Part shown: piece by piece, positions 17,789 through 27,544 of the stretch
Layout: the number at the start of each line of letters is the position of its first letter
Numbering within the stretch: position 1 is the stretch's first letter
DNA from: Vreelandella stevensii S18214
Lineage (GTDB): Bacteria; Pseudomonadota; Gammaproteobacteria; Pseudomonadales; Halomonadaceae
Assembly (NCBI RefSeq): GCF_000275725.1
Contig: NZ_AJTS01000010.1
Coordinates: 1 to 64,000 of the forward strand
Direction of reading: 5' to 3'
DNA length: 64,000 nt
Made by a program: the position numbers and the translations under genes
Notes under the pieces: generated by a model
What the model saw: the letters and a program-made list of their open reading frames with translations, nothing else
Database searches by the model: none
What the model was told of the DNA's origin: nothing

Positions 17789-20095
17789 ATGGGGCAGCAT
17801 ACGGTTCGCTTTAAAGAATGGCTGGCTGCGCTGGGCCGCTTAATTGATATGCCGCCTGTTTGGCGGCGTGAACCTGTCTTGAGGATCAAAAACAGTCCTT
17901 CGGCGCGCGTAGAGACGCACGAGGAAGACAACGATCAGGCGATCACCGATTGCCAGATAGAAGGCGACCAGCCCTGGCCGGGCTGGAATATGGTAGAGCT
18001 GGATGGGCTGGCGGGCGACGCGCATGGGGCTGCCACCTTGACGCTGTTTACTCGGCAGGGGGGGCAGGAATTCTCCGTGTCGTTGCGCCCTGGTAAAACG
18101 ACCAAACGGATCGTGTGGGTGCCGCTGGGGGTGGTCAAGATGACGCTCTCGTTCAGCGCCTCAGCGGATGCGTTACGGTCGGCTACGCTGCGGTGGGTTT
18201 GGCTGACGCCGTGGTTTGCTCATAACCGCCTGGCGCGTCGGCTGATCAATAATCATCCGGAGTTCAAGGGGCTGCGTACTCGCAAGGTGATCCGGCAGTT
18301 GCATGTCGCGTCTGTGGCGGAAGGGTGCTCCTGGCGCCGTGTGGCGATGGACGCCTACGACCAGACCCATGCAAAACAGCATGTCAATGACGACTACATG
18401 CGCTGGATCGATGTCAAGGAGCCTTCTGCGCATCTCGATGCTCAGGCCTTCATTGCCAGGCTGGCGCATGCCCCGCTGTTTTCGTTGATCATGCCCGTGA
18501 CCCTGGAAGATTTCGAGAAAGGCGAGAAACATTTTGTTGCCACGATCGAGTCTCTCAAGGCGCAAAGCTACTTCTTTTGGGAAGTGTTTATTGTGTTGTC
18601 GGCTGAGATTACCGATGCACAGCGGCGCAGTCTGGAGCGTTATATTTCTTCTACTAGCCGTATCAACCTGATTAGAAGCTACCACCGTACCTATGCGAAG
18701 CTGGACCATCAGGGGTTTATTCAAACCCAGGGAGATGGTGTGTTGCGCATTAGCGTTGGTGACCAGCTTGCTCAGGAGGCGCTGAGCCAATTGGCCAAGG
18801 CGTGGAACGAGTATCCGGATGCGCAGCTTTTTTATGGCGATGAAGATGCGATTAATGAAAATGGCGAGCGTAGCACGCCCGTCTTCAAGCCAGACTGGAA
18901 CCCCGATTTATTGTTGTCTACCAACTACATTGGTCGTTTGGCCCTGTATAAGCGTAAGCTACTTTGGCAGTTGGAAGCCGAGCAAGCCGACCTGCTTTCC
19001 CATTTGACCAATCGCGCCGCCGTGGATTATGCCCTGGCGTTGACCTTTTTAATGTGGAAGAGCGTTCATGGGAATGAGCGCTCGGTGCATCATTTGCCGA
19101 GCATGCTGTATCACCGTAGCACTCTTTTCCGCTACTCCCTTTCCCAGGCGGATGCCATGCAGCTGGTCAGCCATGTGCTAAAGCAACACGTGGCGAGTAA
19201 CCGTGCGGTTGTTCACCCGGGGCTGTTGAGCCATAGCGTGCGTATCGAGTGGCCTATTCCGCGCCCCGCACCCCTGGTCAGTTTATTGATTCCTACCCGT
19301 AATGGGGTGGACATCCTGCGCCCCTGTGTCGATGCCATTCTGGAGCGTACGGCGTATTCCCATTTCGAAGTGCTGATTCTGGATAATCAGAGTGATTGCC
19401 CCGAAGCGCTGGCCTATATGAGTGAGGTGGCCCAGCGCGATGCTCGGGTTCGCGTATTACGCTGGGATCATCCGTTCAATTATTCGGCCATCAATAACTT
19501 TGGGGCGTCGCAAGCGCGTGGCACTATTATTGGCTTGGTCAATAACGATATCGAGCCGATTAACGAGGACTGGTTAACCGAAATGGTGGGCCAGGTGTGC
19601 CGTTCCGAAATTGGCTGTGTTGGGGCCAAACTTTACTATCCTAATGGAATGTTGCAACATGGCGGGGTTATCCTTGGGTTAGGCGATGTGGCGGGTCATG
19701 CGCATCGCTTTTTCCCTCGGGAGAGCGATGGCTATAACGGGCGCTTGAAAGTTGTACAGAACCTTTCTGCTGTGACGGCTGCATGTTTATTATTGCGAAA
19801 AAGCGTCTTTACTAAAGTTCAGGGCTTGAATGAACGCGAATTGACCGTCGCCTATAACGATGTTGATTTGTGCTTGCGTGTCCGTGAAGCAGGTTATCGC
19901 AATGTATGGACACCCTACGCTGAATTATATCATCACGAGTCGATTTCCCGTGGTGCTGATGACACGCCTACCAAACGCGCACGCTGGCTGAGTGAAGTGG
20001 CTTATATGCGCCGCCGTTGGGCTAAACAGTTGGATAATGACCCTGCTTATAACCCTAACTTGACGCTGGTGCATGAAGATTTCTCACTCCGTTAA
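17789..20095 (+). CDS. Family 2 glycosyltransferase, tandem GT2-like regions
   Basis: 768 residues from the ATG at 17789, which follows GAGGTGTTA; the frame is open upstream into the previous gene. The first 200 residues are of unknown type. Residues about 230-480 form a weak, probably degenerate GT2 region (LFSLIMPVTLEDFEKGEKHF, LFYGDEDAINENGERSTPVF). The C-terminal region is a clear GT2 enzyme of the rhamnosyltransferase/WbbL-like kind, with PLVSLLIPTRNGVDILRPC, LILDNQSD, GLVNNDIEPINEDWL and AYNDVDLCLRVREAGYRNVW. The NND and YNDVDL motifs suggest an active C-terminal site. It probably extends the capsule repeat in the cytoplasm. The specificity is not readable. Confidence 0.85.
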   Translation: MGQHTVRFKEWLAALGRLIDMPPVWRREPVLRIKNSPSARVETHEEDNDQAITDCQIEGDQPWPGWNMVELDGLAGDAHGAATLTLFTRQGGQEFSVSLRPGKTTKRIVWVPLGVVKMTLSFSASADALRSATLRWVWLTPWFAHNRLARRLINNHPEFKGLRTRKVIRQLHVASVAEGCSWRRVAMDAYDQTHAKQHVNDDYMRWIDVKEPSAHLDAQAFIARLAHAPLFSLIMPVTLEDFEKGEKHFVATIESLKAQSYFFWEVFIVLSAEITDAQRRSLERYISSTSRINLIRSYHRTYAKLDHQGFIQTQGDGVLRISVGDQLAQEALSQLAKAWNEYPDAQLFYGDEDAINENGERSTPVFKPDWNPDLLLSTNYIGRLALYKRKLLWQLEAEQADLLSHLTNRAAVDYALALTFLMWKSVHGNERSVHHLPSMLYHRSTLFRYSLSQADAMQLVSHVLKQHVASNRAVVHPGLLSHSVRIEWPIPRPAPLVSLLIPTRNGVDILRPCVDAILERTAYSHFEVLILDNQSDCPEALAYMSEVAQRDARVRVLRWDHPFNYSAINNFGASQARGTIIGLVNNDIEPINEDWLTEMVGQVCRSEIGCVGAKLYYPNGMLQHGGVILGLGDVAGHAHRFFPRESDGYNGRLKVVQNLSAVTAACLLLRKSVFTKVQGLNERELTVAYNDVDLCLRVREAGYRNVWTPYAELYHHESISRGADDTPTKRARWLSEVAYMRRRWAKQLDNDPAYNPNLTLVHEDFSLR

Positions 20096-20118
20096 CCTGC
20101 CGCTTATGCCAACCGGTA

Positions 20119-21216
20119 GTGCCTGGCTGCCCTATGACACCTGACGCGGATTGGGTGGTTTTCAGCGATGGTGCCAGGCCAACGGAAGATATCTATTTTC
20201 TTGAGTCTGCCGTTCCGGCGCTGCGTCAGCGGGGCCTGCGCATCGAACGGGTCGTGGCGTCACGGTGGTTTGCCGCGCCGTGGCTGCAGGGGCGAGATTT
20301 TTTGGCCCGCTATGCGGGGGCCAATCTGGTGGTGTGCCGCTCGTTGCCCGCGGCCTGGGTGCGTTGGTTAAGGCGGCATCGCTCTGTGTTTGGGTACGTC
20401 GTTTACCTGATTGATGACGATATTGCCGCCGCCGCCGAAGACTCATCCCTTCCGGCGGCTTATCGTAAGCGTATGGCAGGCATTGCCCATGGCCAGCCAC
20501 GGCTGCTGTCCTTGTGTGATGAAGTGGTGGCCTGTAGTGAGGCGTTGGCCAACCAGTTTCGGGCACGCCATGGCCAGGTATCGGTGCTGACTCCGCCATT
20601 GATTGCGGCCTTGCCCTCGGAGCTCGACCACTTCAGGCAGCCGCCTTCATCGGCCTTTCCTTGGCGGATAGGCTTTCATGGAACCCGGGCGCACTTGAGC
20701 GACTTGCAGCATATCGCCCCGGCGCTGAACGCTATTCAGCAGTCACAGGAAGGCACACAGCTGGAAATCATGTTGGGTCGGCATACGCCGGCTGAGCTGG
20801 CGACGTTATCAGGCGTTTCAGTACCAGAGCCGCTGCCCTGGTCAGCCTATCGGCGTTACCAGGCCGAGCACCGGGTGCATATTGGCTTGGCGCCGCTATG
20901 GCCAACCCCCTTCAATCGGGGCAAGTCGTTCATCAAGTTTTTGGATATTACCGCGATGGGGGGGGTGGGTATTTATTCGCACCGTGCCCCTTATAACGAT
21001 GTGGTGCGTCACGGCAGCAATGGCTTGCTGGTGGGCGATGCGCCTGAGGAGTGGCAGGCTGCGCTGCACTACTTGATCCATCATCCTCAAGAAGCTGCGG
21101 CCATGGCCCGCCAAGCCGCCGTCGATGCACAGCGCATTGGCCAACCTGACGATGCGATACAGTTCTGGCTGGCACGGCAGGCGCGTTTTTCCGAATATCA
21201 ATCAGGGAGTAAGTAG
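20119..21216 (+). CDS. Glycosyltransferase (GT-B type)
   Basis: 365 residues from a GTG at 20119; the in-frame ATG at 20134 is an equally plausible start, and neither has a strong RBS. The C-terminal half resembles GT4-family transferases, with WRIGFHGTRAHLSDLQHI, APLWPTPFNRGKSFIKFLDI and GVGIYSHRAPYNDVVRHG followed by NGLLV, the usual nucleotide-sugar site region. The N-terminal half contains YLIDDDIAAAAED and VVACSEALANQFR, as in transferases that act late in surface polysaccharide assembly. It ends two bases before the pgm start codon and appears to close the transferase series of the left arm. Confidence 0.78.
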   Translation: MPGCPMTPDADWVVFSDGARPTEDIYFLESAVPALRQRGLRIERVVASRWFAAPWLQGRDFLARYAGANLVVCRSLPAAWVRWLRRHRSVFGYVVYLIDDDIAAAAEDSSLPAAYRKRMAGIAHGQPRLLSLCDEVVACSEALANQFRARHGQVSVLTPPLIAALPSELDHFRQPPSSAFPWRIGFHGTRAHLSDLQHIAPALNAIQQSQEGTQLEIMLGRHTPAELATLSGVSVPEPLPWSAYRRYQAEHRVHIGLAPLWPTPFNRGKSFIKFLDITAMGGVGIYSHRAPYNDVVRHGSNGLLVGDAPEEWQAALHYLIHHPQEAAAMARQAAVDAQRIGQPDDAIQFWLARQARFSEYQSGSK

Positions 21217-21217
21217 A

Positions 21218-22810
21218 ATGGACACCATTATCCAAGCTTTTCATGATCAAACGCCAAACGCCAATGTGGTGAAAGAGCGGATTGCTTTTGGCACCTCTGG
21301 CCACCGTGGTCGCGCCACCGAGCGCACCTTCAACGCGGCGCATATCATCGCGATTACCCAGGCGGTGGTGGATTACCGCAAGGAAGAGAACTATCAGGGG
21401 CCGCTGTTTTTGGGCGTGGACACCCACGCGCTTTCGCGCCCCGCCTGGGAGTGCGCACTGCGTGTGCTGGTCGCCAACCAGGTGCCGGTGTTGGTCGAGA
21501 AGGGTCATGGTTATACGGCCACCCCGCTGGTGAGCCAGGCCATCATTCACTACAACACTCAGCACCCGTTGGGTGACCCTGCCGCCAAGGCTGATGGTTT
21601 GATCATCACGCCTTCGCACAATCCGCCGGAAGATGGCGGCATCAAGTACAACCTGTACCACGGCGGCCCTGCCGATACCGAAGCCACCCGCTGGATCGAA
21701 CTGCGCGCCAATGCCTACCTGCTGCGCCAGTTGAGCGATATTACGCTGGTGTCGTTGGAAGAGGCGCTGGCCCAGGTGCAGGAGTACGATTTCACGGCCC
21801 ATTACGTTGCCCAGCTGGGCCGCGTGGTGGACATGGATGCCATCCAGAAGGCCAACTTGACGCTAGGGGTAGACCCCATGGGCGGCACGGCGCTGCCAGT
21901 GTGGCAGGCGGTGGCCGAACATTACGGGCTGAATCTCGAGGTGGTGAATACCACCATTGATAGCCGGTTTGCGTTCATGCCGCCGGATCACGATGGCAAG
22001 ATCCGCATGGACTGCTCCAGTGCGGCGGCCATGGCCAACCTGCTCGACATCAAGGACCGCTTCGATCTCGCCTTCGGCAACGACCCGGATGCCGACCGCC
22101 ACGGTATCGTGGACGCTAACGGGTTGATGAATCCCAACCACTTCCTGGCAGTGTGTGTGGATTACCTGATGAGCCACCGCCCTGAGTGGAGCCAGGAGCT
22201 GCGCATTGGCAAGACGCTGGTGTCGTCTTCCATGATCGACCGGGTGGTGGCTTCCCATGAGCGGGAACTGCATGAGGTGCCGGTGGGCTTCAAGTGGTTC
22301 GTGGATGGCCTTTCCGATGGCTGGTTGGCCTTTGGCGGCGAAGAGAGCGCCGGGGCCAGCCTGCTGACCCGTGACGGCAAGGCGTGGTCCACCGATAAAG
22401 ATGGCATTGCCCTGTGCCTGCTGGCCGCCGAGATTCTGGCCGTGACCGGTAAAACGCCCAGCGAGTATTACCAGACGCTGACTCAGCGCTTTGGCGAGCC
22501 TTGCTACAAGCGAGTGGATACGCCGTGCAGTGTGGAAGAGAAGGACGCGTTCAAGCAGCTCACCGCCGACAGCGTTACCGACACCACCCTGGCGGGTGAC
22601 CCTATCACCGCGGTATTGGTCAAAGCCCCTGGTAACAAGGCCGCGATTGGCGGCTTGAAGGTCACTACCGATAACGGCTGGTTTGCTGCTCGCCCCAGTG
22701 GCACCGAGTCGCTGTATAAAGTCTATGCCGAAAGCTTTAAAGGCCCGCAGCATCTGGATGAACTGATCGACAGCGCTACGCAGTTACTTTCGGGCGTGCT
22801 GAAAGGTTAA
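21218..22810 (+). CDS. pgm: Phosphoglucomutase (alpha-D-glucose phosphate-specific)
   Basis: 530 residues from the ATG at 21218, which follows GGGAGTAAGTAGA. The catalytic phosphoserine loop is IITPSHNPPEDGGIKYN, the metal-binding loop is FGNDPDADRHGIV, the sugar-binding loop is FGGEESAGAS and the phosphate-binding loop is RPSGTESLYKVY. All are in family order. It interconverts glucose-6-phosphate and glucose-1-phosphate, feeding GalU and Ugd for UDP-glucose and UDP-glucuronate. Its start two bases after the preceding transferase stop ties precursor supply to capsule assembly. An intrinsic terminator lies just downstream. Confidence 0.95.
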   Translation: MDTIIQAFHDQTPNANVVKERIAFGTSGHRGRATERTFNAAHIIAITQAVVDYRKEENYQGPLFLGVDTHALSRPAWECALRVLVANQVPVLVEKGHGYTATPLVSQAIIHYNTQHPLGDPAAKADGLIITPSHNPPEDGGIKYNLYHGGPADTEATRWIELRANAYLLRQLSDITLVSLEEALAQVQEYDFTAHYVAQLGRVVDMDAIQKANLTLGVDPMGGTALPVWQAVAEHYGLNLEVVNTTIDSRFAFMPPDHDGKIRMDCSSAAAMANLLDIKDRFDLAFGNDPDADRHGIVDANGLMNPNHFLAVCVDYLMSHRPEWSQELRIGKTLVSSSMIDRVVASHERELHEVPVGFKWFVDGLSDGWLAFGGEESAGASLLTRDGKAWSTDKDGIALCLLAAEILAVTGKTPSEYYQTLTQRFGEPCYKRVDTPCSVEEKDAFKQLTADSVTDTTLAGDPITAVLVKAPGNKAAIGGLKVTTDNGWFAARPSGTESLYKVYAESFKGPQHLDELIDSATQLLSGVLKG

Positions 22811-22843
22811 GCCTTTGTTATAAGCATGATGGTTGCAAACCAA

Positions 22844-22870
22844 AACCACTCTTTATGGGTGGTTTTTTTT
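22844..22870 (+). terminator. Rho-independent terminator after pgm
   Basis: AACCACTC at 22844-22851 pairs with GGGTGGTT at 22857-22864 (one wobble) and runs into a stretch of Ts. It lies 34 bases after the pgm stop. Confidence 0.8.
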
Positions 22871-22904
22871 GGCTGGTTGCCAGGTTTGTGGGGACGCGGT
22901 CGAT

Positions 22905-23335
22905 TGTGGTGGCGTGATCGGGGCGGCTGCCCATGCGTATCGTTGGCGATGTACCCGTAGCGCGGTGTAAGCGGAGCGCACCCGCGAAGCAACGCGGTGA
23001 GCGTTGCTGATGGGGCTACATGGGTGGGCGGTGGTGGCGTGATCGGGGCGGCTGGCGCCGCCCTTCGCGGGTGCCTCATTTGCTCGTGCCTCGCAAGATT
23101 CGTTACGCCGCGCTACGGGTTGGTTGCCTATGCGTATCGTTGGCGATGTACCCGTAGCGCGGTGTAAGCGGAGCGCACCCGCGAAGCAACGCGGTGAGCG
23201 TTGCCGATGGGGCCATATGGGTGGGCGGTGGTGCGGTGGGTGAGGGTGGCGTGATCGGGGCGGCTGGCGCCGCCCTTCGCGGGTGCCTCTTTCGCTCGTT
23301 TCACTCGCTCAATCGTTACGCCGCGCTACGGGGGT
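22905..23335. repeat. REP/BIME cluster 1 (between pgm and pgi)
   Basis: The 632-base gap between pgm and pgi contains no gene. It holds four copies of a palindromic element, with GTAG heads at 22957 and 23154 on the plus strand and inverted CTAC tails at 23113 and 23326. Each direct copy reads GTAGCGCGGTGTAAGCG then AGCGCACCCGCGAAG and is followed by the small hairpin GCAACGCGGTGAGCGTTGC. Each inverted copy is preceded by the hairpin GGCGGCTGGCGCCGCC. Alternating orientation is the arrangement of bacterial interspersed mosaic elements built from REP sequences. The last 105 bases before pgi are unique sequence that should hold its promoter. Confidence 0.8.
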
Positions 23336-23442
23336 GGGGCATCTTGCTGTAAACTTGGGCAATACCTCTGGATAGAGATGGGTTGGCTTGGCATATGCTT
23401 CGTTCTTTCGCTATGTTGGCTTTTATAACTCAAGGATGATTT

Positions 23443-25140
23443 ATGAATACTTCATTTTCTGCAGTAACTCCCCACGCGTATACCCCGTTGAAGGCGCTTC
23501 ACCAACATGCGGAGTTGGTGCAGGCGCAGCCGTTGAGTGATTTGCTGGGCGGGTCGGGTGTGGCTCGGCAGCGGGCGGCGGCGTTGGCGTTTTCGTTTGG
23601 TTCGTTGCATCTGGATTTCAGCAAACAGCGGTTGACCCAGCAAACGCTGCAGCTACTGACGGCCTGGGCCCAGAGCTGCGGGGTGGAAACGCGGCGTAGT
23701 GCGCTGTTTGCAGGCGCTAAAGTGAACCATTCCGAGCGCAGGGCGGCGCTGCACATGGCGGCGCGCTGGCCGGAGGCAACGCCTGCCCCAGAGGGGATGG
23801 AGGCCGCCGCTGCGTTTTGCCAGCAGCAGCGGGTGAAAATGGCGGGGTTGGTCACACGCGTTCATCAGCAGGCGTGGTTTGGTGCCACGGGCCAGGCAAT
23901 CACCGATATCGTGCATATTGGGGTGGGAGGCTCGGATTTAGGCCCCAAATTGGTGAGCGAGGCGCTGGCCGACTGCCCGAGCCAGGCGCAAGTGGGTGTG
24001 CATTATGTCTCTACCATGGATGGCTCGCAGCTGCTGCCCTTGATGGAAACGCTGAACCCGGCCACTACGCTGCTGGTATTGGCTTCGAAGTCGTTCACCA
24101 CGGCGGATACGCAGTTCAATCTGCGCACCGCGCTGGCCTGGCTGAGCGATGCCCTGGAGGTGGATGAAGCCACGGTACGCCGTTATCAGCTGCTGGGGGT
24201 CTCTTCCAAGCCGGAAAAGATGACCGAGTTCGGCATTCCCGAAGCCCACCAGTTGGAATTCAAGGAGTGGATTGGCGGGCGTTTTTCGCTGTGGTCGCCG
24301 ATTGGCGTGAGCGTGGCCATGCAGCTGGGGCTGGCGCAGTTCGATGCCCTGTTGGCGGGCGCGCACGCCATGGACCAGCACTTCCTGGACACGCCGCTGG
24401 CACAGAACCTGCCCGTGTTGCAGGCGCTGGTGGGGGCGTGGAACTGTCAATTCTTGAACATCCCGACCCATGCGGTGCTACCTTACGACGGCCGTTTGAA
24501 GAGCCTGGCGGCGTACCTGCAGCAGCTCGAGATGGAGTCCAACGGTAAGAGCGTGGGGCTGGATGGCCGTTCGGTCAATCATGCTACTTGCCCGATTCTG
24601 TGGGGCGATGTGGGCCCCAATGCCCAGCATGCGTTCTATCAGTTATTGCATCAGGGTAGCCACACGGTAAGCGCTGATTTCGTGGCCGTGGCTCAGCGTC
24701 GTGCTGATGTTGCCACGCCAGTGGCGGAGTCGCTGGAGCAGCAAAACTCCCTGACCCTGGCCAACTGTCTGGCTCAGGCCCAGCTGTTTGCGCTGGGGGA
24801 TGATGCCATTCCACCTGCGTTGCGTGGCTATATGGCCCAGGGGTATCGGGGTAACCAGCCCAATTCGGTTATACTGATGCGCGAGCTGAACGCATGGTCC
24901 ATAGGTGCGCTGCTGGCACTCTATGAACATAAAGTGTTCGTTCAGTCGGTGTTGTGGAACTTGAACCCCTTCGACCAGCCGGGTGTGGAGCTGGGCAAGC
25001 AGCTGGCCACCAGCCTGTATCAGACGTTGGCGGGTTTGCCGATTGAGCACCAGAATGTAGAAGATCCCAGTACTGCTCAGCTGCTGCGTAAAGTGAGTGA
25101 GTGGCGCAAGCAACGTAACGAAAAAGGAAGTGTTGAATGA
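23443..25140 (+). CDS. pgi: Glucose-6-phosphate isomerase
   Basis: 565 residues, slightly longer than E. coli Pgi. Family motifs include IVHIGVGGSDLGPKLVSEAL, LVLASKSFTTADT with the phosphate-binding residues, WIGGRFSLWSPIGVS, LEMESNGKSV and GIEL-type C-terminal sequence PFDQPGVELGKQLA. It interconverts fructose-6-phosphate and glucose-6-phosphate, the entry point to the UDP-glucose branch used by the capsule and also central metabolism. AAGGATGATTT before the ATG is the RBS. Its stop overlaps the galU start (ATGA), so the two are coupled. It is separated from pgm by repeats and probably has its own promoter. Confidence 0.96.
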   Translation: MNTSFSAVTPHAYTPLKALHQHAELVQAQPLSDLLGGSGVARQRAAALAFSFGSLHLDFSKQRLTQQTLQLLTAWAQSCGVETRRSALFAGAKVNHSERRAALHMAARWPEATPAPEGMEAAAAFCQQQRVKMAGLVTRVHQQAWFGATGQAITDIVHIGVGGSDLGPKLVSEALADCPSQAQVGVHYVSTMDGSQLLPLMETLNPATTLLVLASKSFTTADTQFNLRTALAWLSDALEVDEATVRRYQLLGVSSKPEKMTEFGIPEAHQLEFKEWIGGRFSLWSPIGVSVAMQLGLAQFDALLAGAHAMDQHFLDTPLAQNLPVLQALVGAWNCQFLNIPTHAVLPYDGRLKSLAAYLQQLEMESNGKSVGLDGRSVNHATCPILWGDVGPNAQHAFYQLLHQGSHTVSADFVAVAQRRADVATPVAESLEQQNSLTLANCLAQAQLFALGDDAIPPALRGYMAQGYRGNQPNSVILMRELNAWSIGALLALYEHKVFVQSVLWNLNPFDQPGVELGKQLATSLYQTLAGLPIEHQNVEDPSTAQLLRKVSEWRKQRNEKGSVE

Positions 25141-25991
25141 CTCAAGTACGCAAGGCGATTATTCCGGTGGCGGGGTTCGGTACCCGCCTGCTGCCCATCA
25201 GCAAGGCGATCCCCAAGGAGATGGTGCCGGTAGTCGACCGCCCCTTGATTCAGCACGTGGTGGAAGAAGCACTGGCCGCAGGCATCAACGAGATCATTTT
25301 GGTGACGCGTGCGGGTAAATCGGCCATCGAAGACCATTTCGATGCCCACTTCGAGCTTGAGCATTCGCTGGCCAGCAAGGGTAAGGATGCGCTGCTGGAG
25401 ACGCTATCGGCCATTTCTCCCAAGCAACTGAAAGTGACCAGTGTTCGCCAGCCCAATGCCAAGGGCCTGGGGCATGCGATTTTTTGCGCGGCTCACTTGC
25501 TGGATCAGGACGAGCCGTTCGCGGTGATTCTGCCAGACGTGCTGGTCAAGCCGCAGGTGGGTAGCAGTGCCTGTGATCTGGGCAGCATGGTGGCGCGCTG
25601 GGAAGCCAACGACGCGTCGCAAATCATGGTAGAAGCGGTGCCGCAAGAAGATGTTTATCGTTACGGCATTGTGGATTGCGACGAGCCAGCGGCGGGGGAG
25701 AGCGCCAACATGCGCGGCGTGGTGGAAAAGCCCAAGCCGGAAGAAGCGCCTTCGCGCCTTTCCGTGATTGGCCGCTACGTGTTGCCTTACCGCATCATGG
25801 AGCTACTGCGCGACCAGCCGCCCGGTGCGGGCAATGAAATCCAGCTCACCGATGCCATCGACCGCTTGATGCAGGAAGGCAAGTCGGTACAAGCGTACCG
25901 TATGCATGGCCGTACCTTCGATTGCGGGCATATTGAAGGCTGGCTGCAGGCCAACACCACGCTGGCTCGTGAAGCGGGCTACGACGTTTAA
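25137..25991 (+). CDS. galU: UTP-glucose-1-phosphate uridylyltransferase
   Basis: 284 residues with the GalU N-terminus IIPVAGFGTRLLPISKAIPK, the EMVPVVDRPLIQ stretch, AVILPDVLVKPQ and the C-terminal FDCGHIEGWLQAN. It makes UDP-glucose from glucose-1-phosphate and UTP and thus links Pgm to Ugd. It shares four bases with the pgi stop codon. A strong GC hairpin terminator follows 25 bases after its stop. Confidence 0.96.
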   Translation: MTQVRKAIIPVAGFGTRLLPISKAIPKEMVPVVDRPLIQHVVEEALAAGINEIILVTRAGKSAIEDHFDAHFELEHSLASKGKDALLETLSAISPKQLKVTSVRQPNAKGLGHAIFCAAHLLDQDEPFAVILPDVLVKPQVGSSACDLGSMVARWEANDASQIMVEAVPQEDVYRYGIVDCDEPAAGESANMRGVVEKPKPEEAPSRLSVIGRYVLPYRIMELLRDQPPGAGNEIQLTDAIDRLMQEGKSVQAYRMHGRTFDCGHIEGWLQANTTLAREAGYDV

Positions 25992-26016
25992 CGGCCTGCT
26001 CAAGGCTGAGTGTTTG

Positions 26017-26041
26017 AAAACCGCCCCCGTGGGCGGTTTTT
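26017..26041 (+). terminator. Rho-independent terminator after galU
   Basis: AAAACCGCCC at 26017-26026 pairs with GGGCGGTTTT at 26031-26040 around a short CCGT loop and is followed by a further T. The cysQ start codon lies only 17 bases further on, so cysQ is reached by readthrough or from a promoter near the hairpin. Confidence 0.8.
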
Positions 26042-26057
26042 ACGTTCTGGAGGCGCG

Positions 26058-26825
26058 ATGCGGGAATTACTGGAACAGGTGTTGGCCATTGCCAAAGCCG
26101 CGGACGACGCCATCATGGCGGTATATGGCCGCGCCTTCGACGTGACGGTCAAGCAAGATAACAGCCCACTGACCGAGGCGGACCGAGCGGCGCATAACGT
26201 CATTCGGCATGGTTTGCAGGCGTTGACGCCGACGTATCCCATTTTATCCGAAGAGGATGTGGAAGGTTTTTCAGGGGTTGGCGACGATGGCCGCTACTGG
26301 CTGGTGGACCCGCTGGATGGCACCAAGGAGTTCATCAAGCGCAACGGGGAGTTCACCGTCAACATCGCGCTGATCGAACACGGCGCGCCAGTTCTGGGTG
26401 TGGTGACCGCCCCGGTCACCGGCGTTGCCTACCTGGCGGCAGAGGAGGTAGGAGCTTACAAGATAGCGCCGGATGGCCAGCGCACCCGTTTGCAGGTGGC
26501 GGGCAGGCCCGCCGAGGGCGCCATGTGGCGCGTGCTGGGCAGCCGCTCTCATCATGACCCCGCACTCACCGATTGGCTGGCGGCGTTGGGGCCTTATCAG
26601 ATGCAGCCCATGGGCAGCTCGCTGAAAAGCTGCTTGATCGCCGAAGGCCAGGCCGACGTTTACCCCCGCTTCGGCCCCACCAGCCTCTGGGACACCGCCG
26701 CCGCCCACGCCATCGTCCACCAAGCCGGAGGGCGCATCGTCACCCTGGACGGCCACCCGCTGCACTACGCCACCCCCACCCAAACCCTGAACCCACCTTT
26801 TGTGGTGTGGGGGAACCGGGGGTGA
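26058..26825 (+). CDS. cysQ: 3'(2'),5'-bisphosphate nucleotidase CysQ
   Basis: 255 residues from the ATG at 26058, chosen over an upstream in-frame codon because GGAGGCGCG precedes it and the galU terminator lies before it. The inositol-monophosphatase-type metal site is visible as LSEEDVEGF, WLVDPLDGTKEFIKRNGEF and the C-terminal TSLWDTAAAHAIVHQAGG. The enzyme dephosphorylates PAP, the by-product of PAPS use in sulfate assimilation and sulfation. Why it sits beside galU is not evident. It may simply be a housekeeping neighbour, or hint at sulfated surface sugars, for which no sulfotransferase is seen here. Confidence 0.93.
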   Translation: MRELLEQVLAIAKAADDAIMAVYGRAFDVTVKQDNSPLTEADRAAHNVIRHGLQALTPTYPILSEEDVEGFSGVGDDGRYWLVDPLDGTKEFIKRNGEFTVNIALIEHGAPVLGVVTAPVTGVAYLAAEEVGAYKIAPDGQRTRLQVAGRPAEGAMWRVLGSRSHHDPALTDWLAALGPYQMQPMGSSLKSCLIAEGQADVYPRFGPTSLWDTAAAHAIVHQAGGRIVTLDGHPLHYATPTQTLNPPFVVWGNRG

Positions 26826-26866
26826 TATTAGTGCGCGGGCGGTGGTGAGAGGGCGTTTTGTCGTTC

Positions 26867-27526
26867 GGTGGCGTAATCAGGGCGGCTGGCGCCGCCTCCG
26901 CGCCGGGCCGCCGCTGCGGGTGCCTCATTTGCTCGTGCCTCGCAAGATTCGTTACGCCGCGCTACGGGTGCCACCTTCGGTATGGTTATCCATGCCTGAT
27001 GTTGGCGATCACCCCGTAGCGCGGCGTAAGCGAAGCGCACCCGCGAAGCAACGCGTGAGCGTTGCTGATGAGGGCGCAATGGTTAGCGGTGGCGTGGTTG
27101 TTTATGGTGGCGTAATCAGGGCGGCTGGCGCCGCCTCCGCGGGTGCCTCATTTGCTCGTACCTCGCAAGATTCGTTACGCCGCGCTACGGGGTGCCACCC
27201 TCGGCATGATTATCCGTGCCCGATGTTGGCGATGACTCCGTAGCGCGGTGTAAGCGAAGCGCACCCGCGAAGCAACGCGGTGAGCGTTGCCGATGAGGGC
27301 ACGATGGTTAGCGGTGGCGTTTTGTCGTTCGGTGGCGTAATCAGGGCGGCTGGCGCGCCTCCGCGCCGCCGCTGCGGGTGCCTCATTTGCTCGTGCCTCG
27401 CAAGATTCGTTACGCCGCGCTACGGGTGCCACCTTCGGAATGGTTATCCGTGCCTGATGTTGGCGATCACCCCGTAGCGCGGTGTAAGCGAAGCGCACCC
27501 GCGAAGCAACGCGGTGAGCGTTGCCT
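26867..27526. repeat. REP/BIME cluster 2 (cysQ to RAYT)
   Basis: The gap of about 720 bases between cysQ and the RAYT gene holds six copies of the same element as cluster 1. Inverted copies end in CTAC at 26962, 27185 and 27420. Direct copies begin with GTAG at 27016, 27240 and 27474. They alternate strictly, with spacers of about 50 bases between an inverted and the next direct copy and about 165 bases between a direct and the next inverted copy. Long open frames across this zone are repeat artefacts and not genes. Confidence 0.85.
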
Positions 27527-27544
27527 GTGAGGGCGCGATGGTGT

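Noticed and set aside
26828-27498. Several 80-150-codon open frames across the repeat zones
   Set aside because: They translate the REP repeats, giving low-complexity Arg/Ala-rich peptides that recur in each copy; no RBS or family match.
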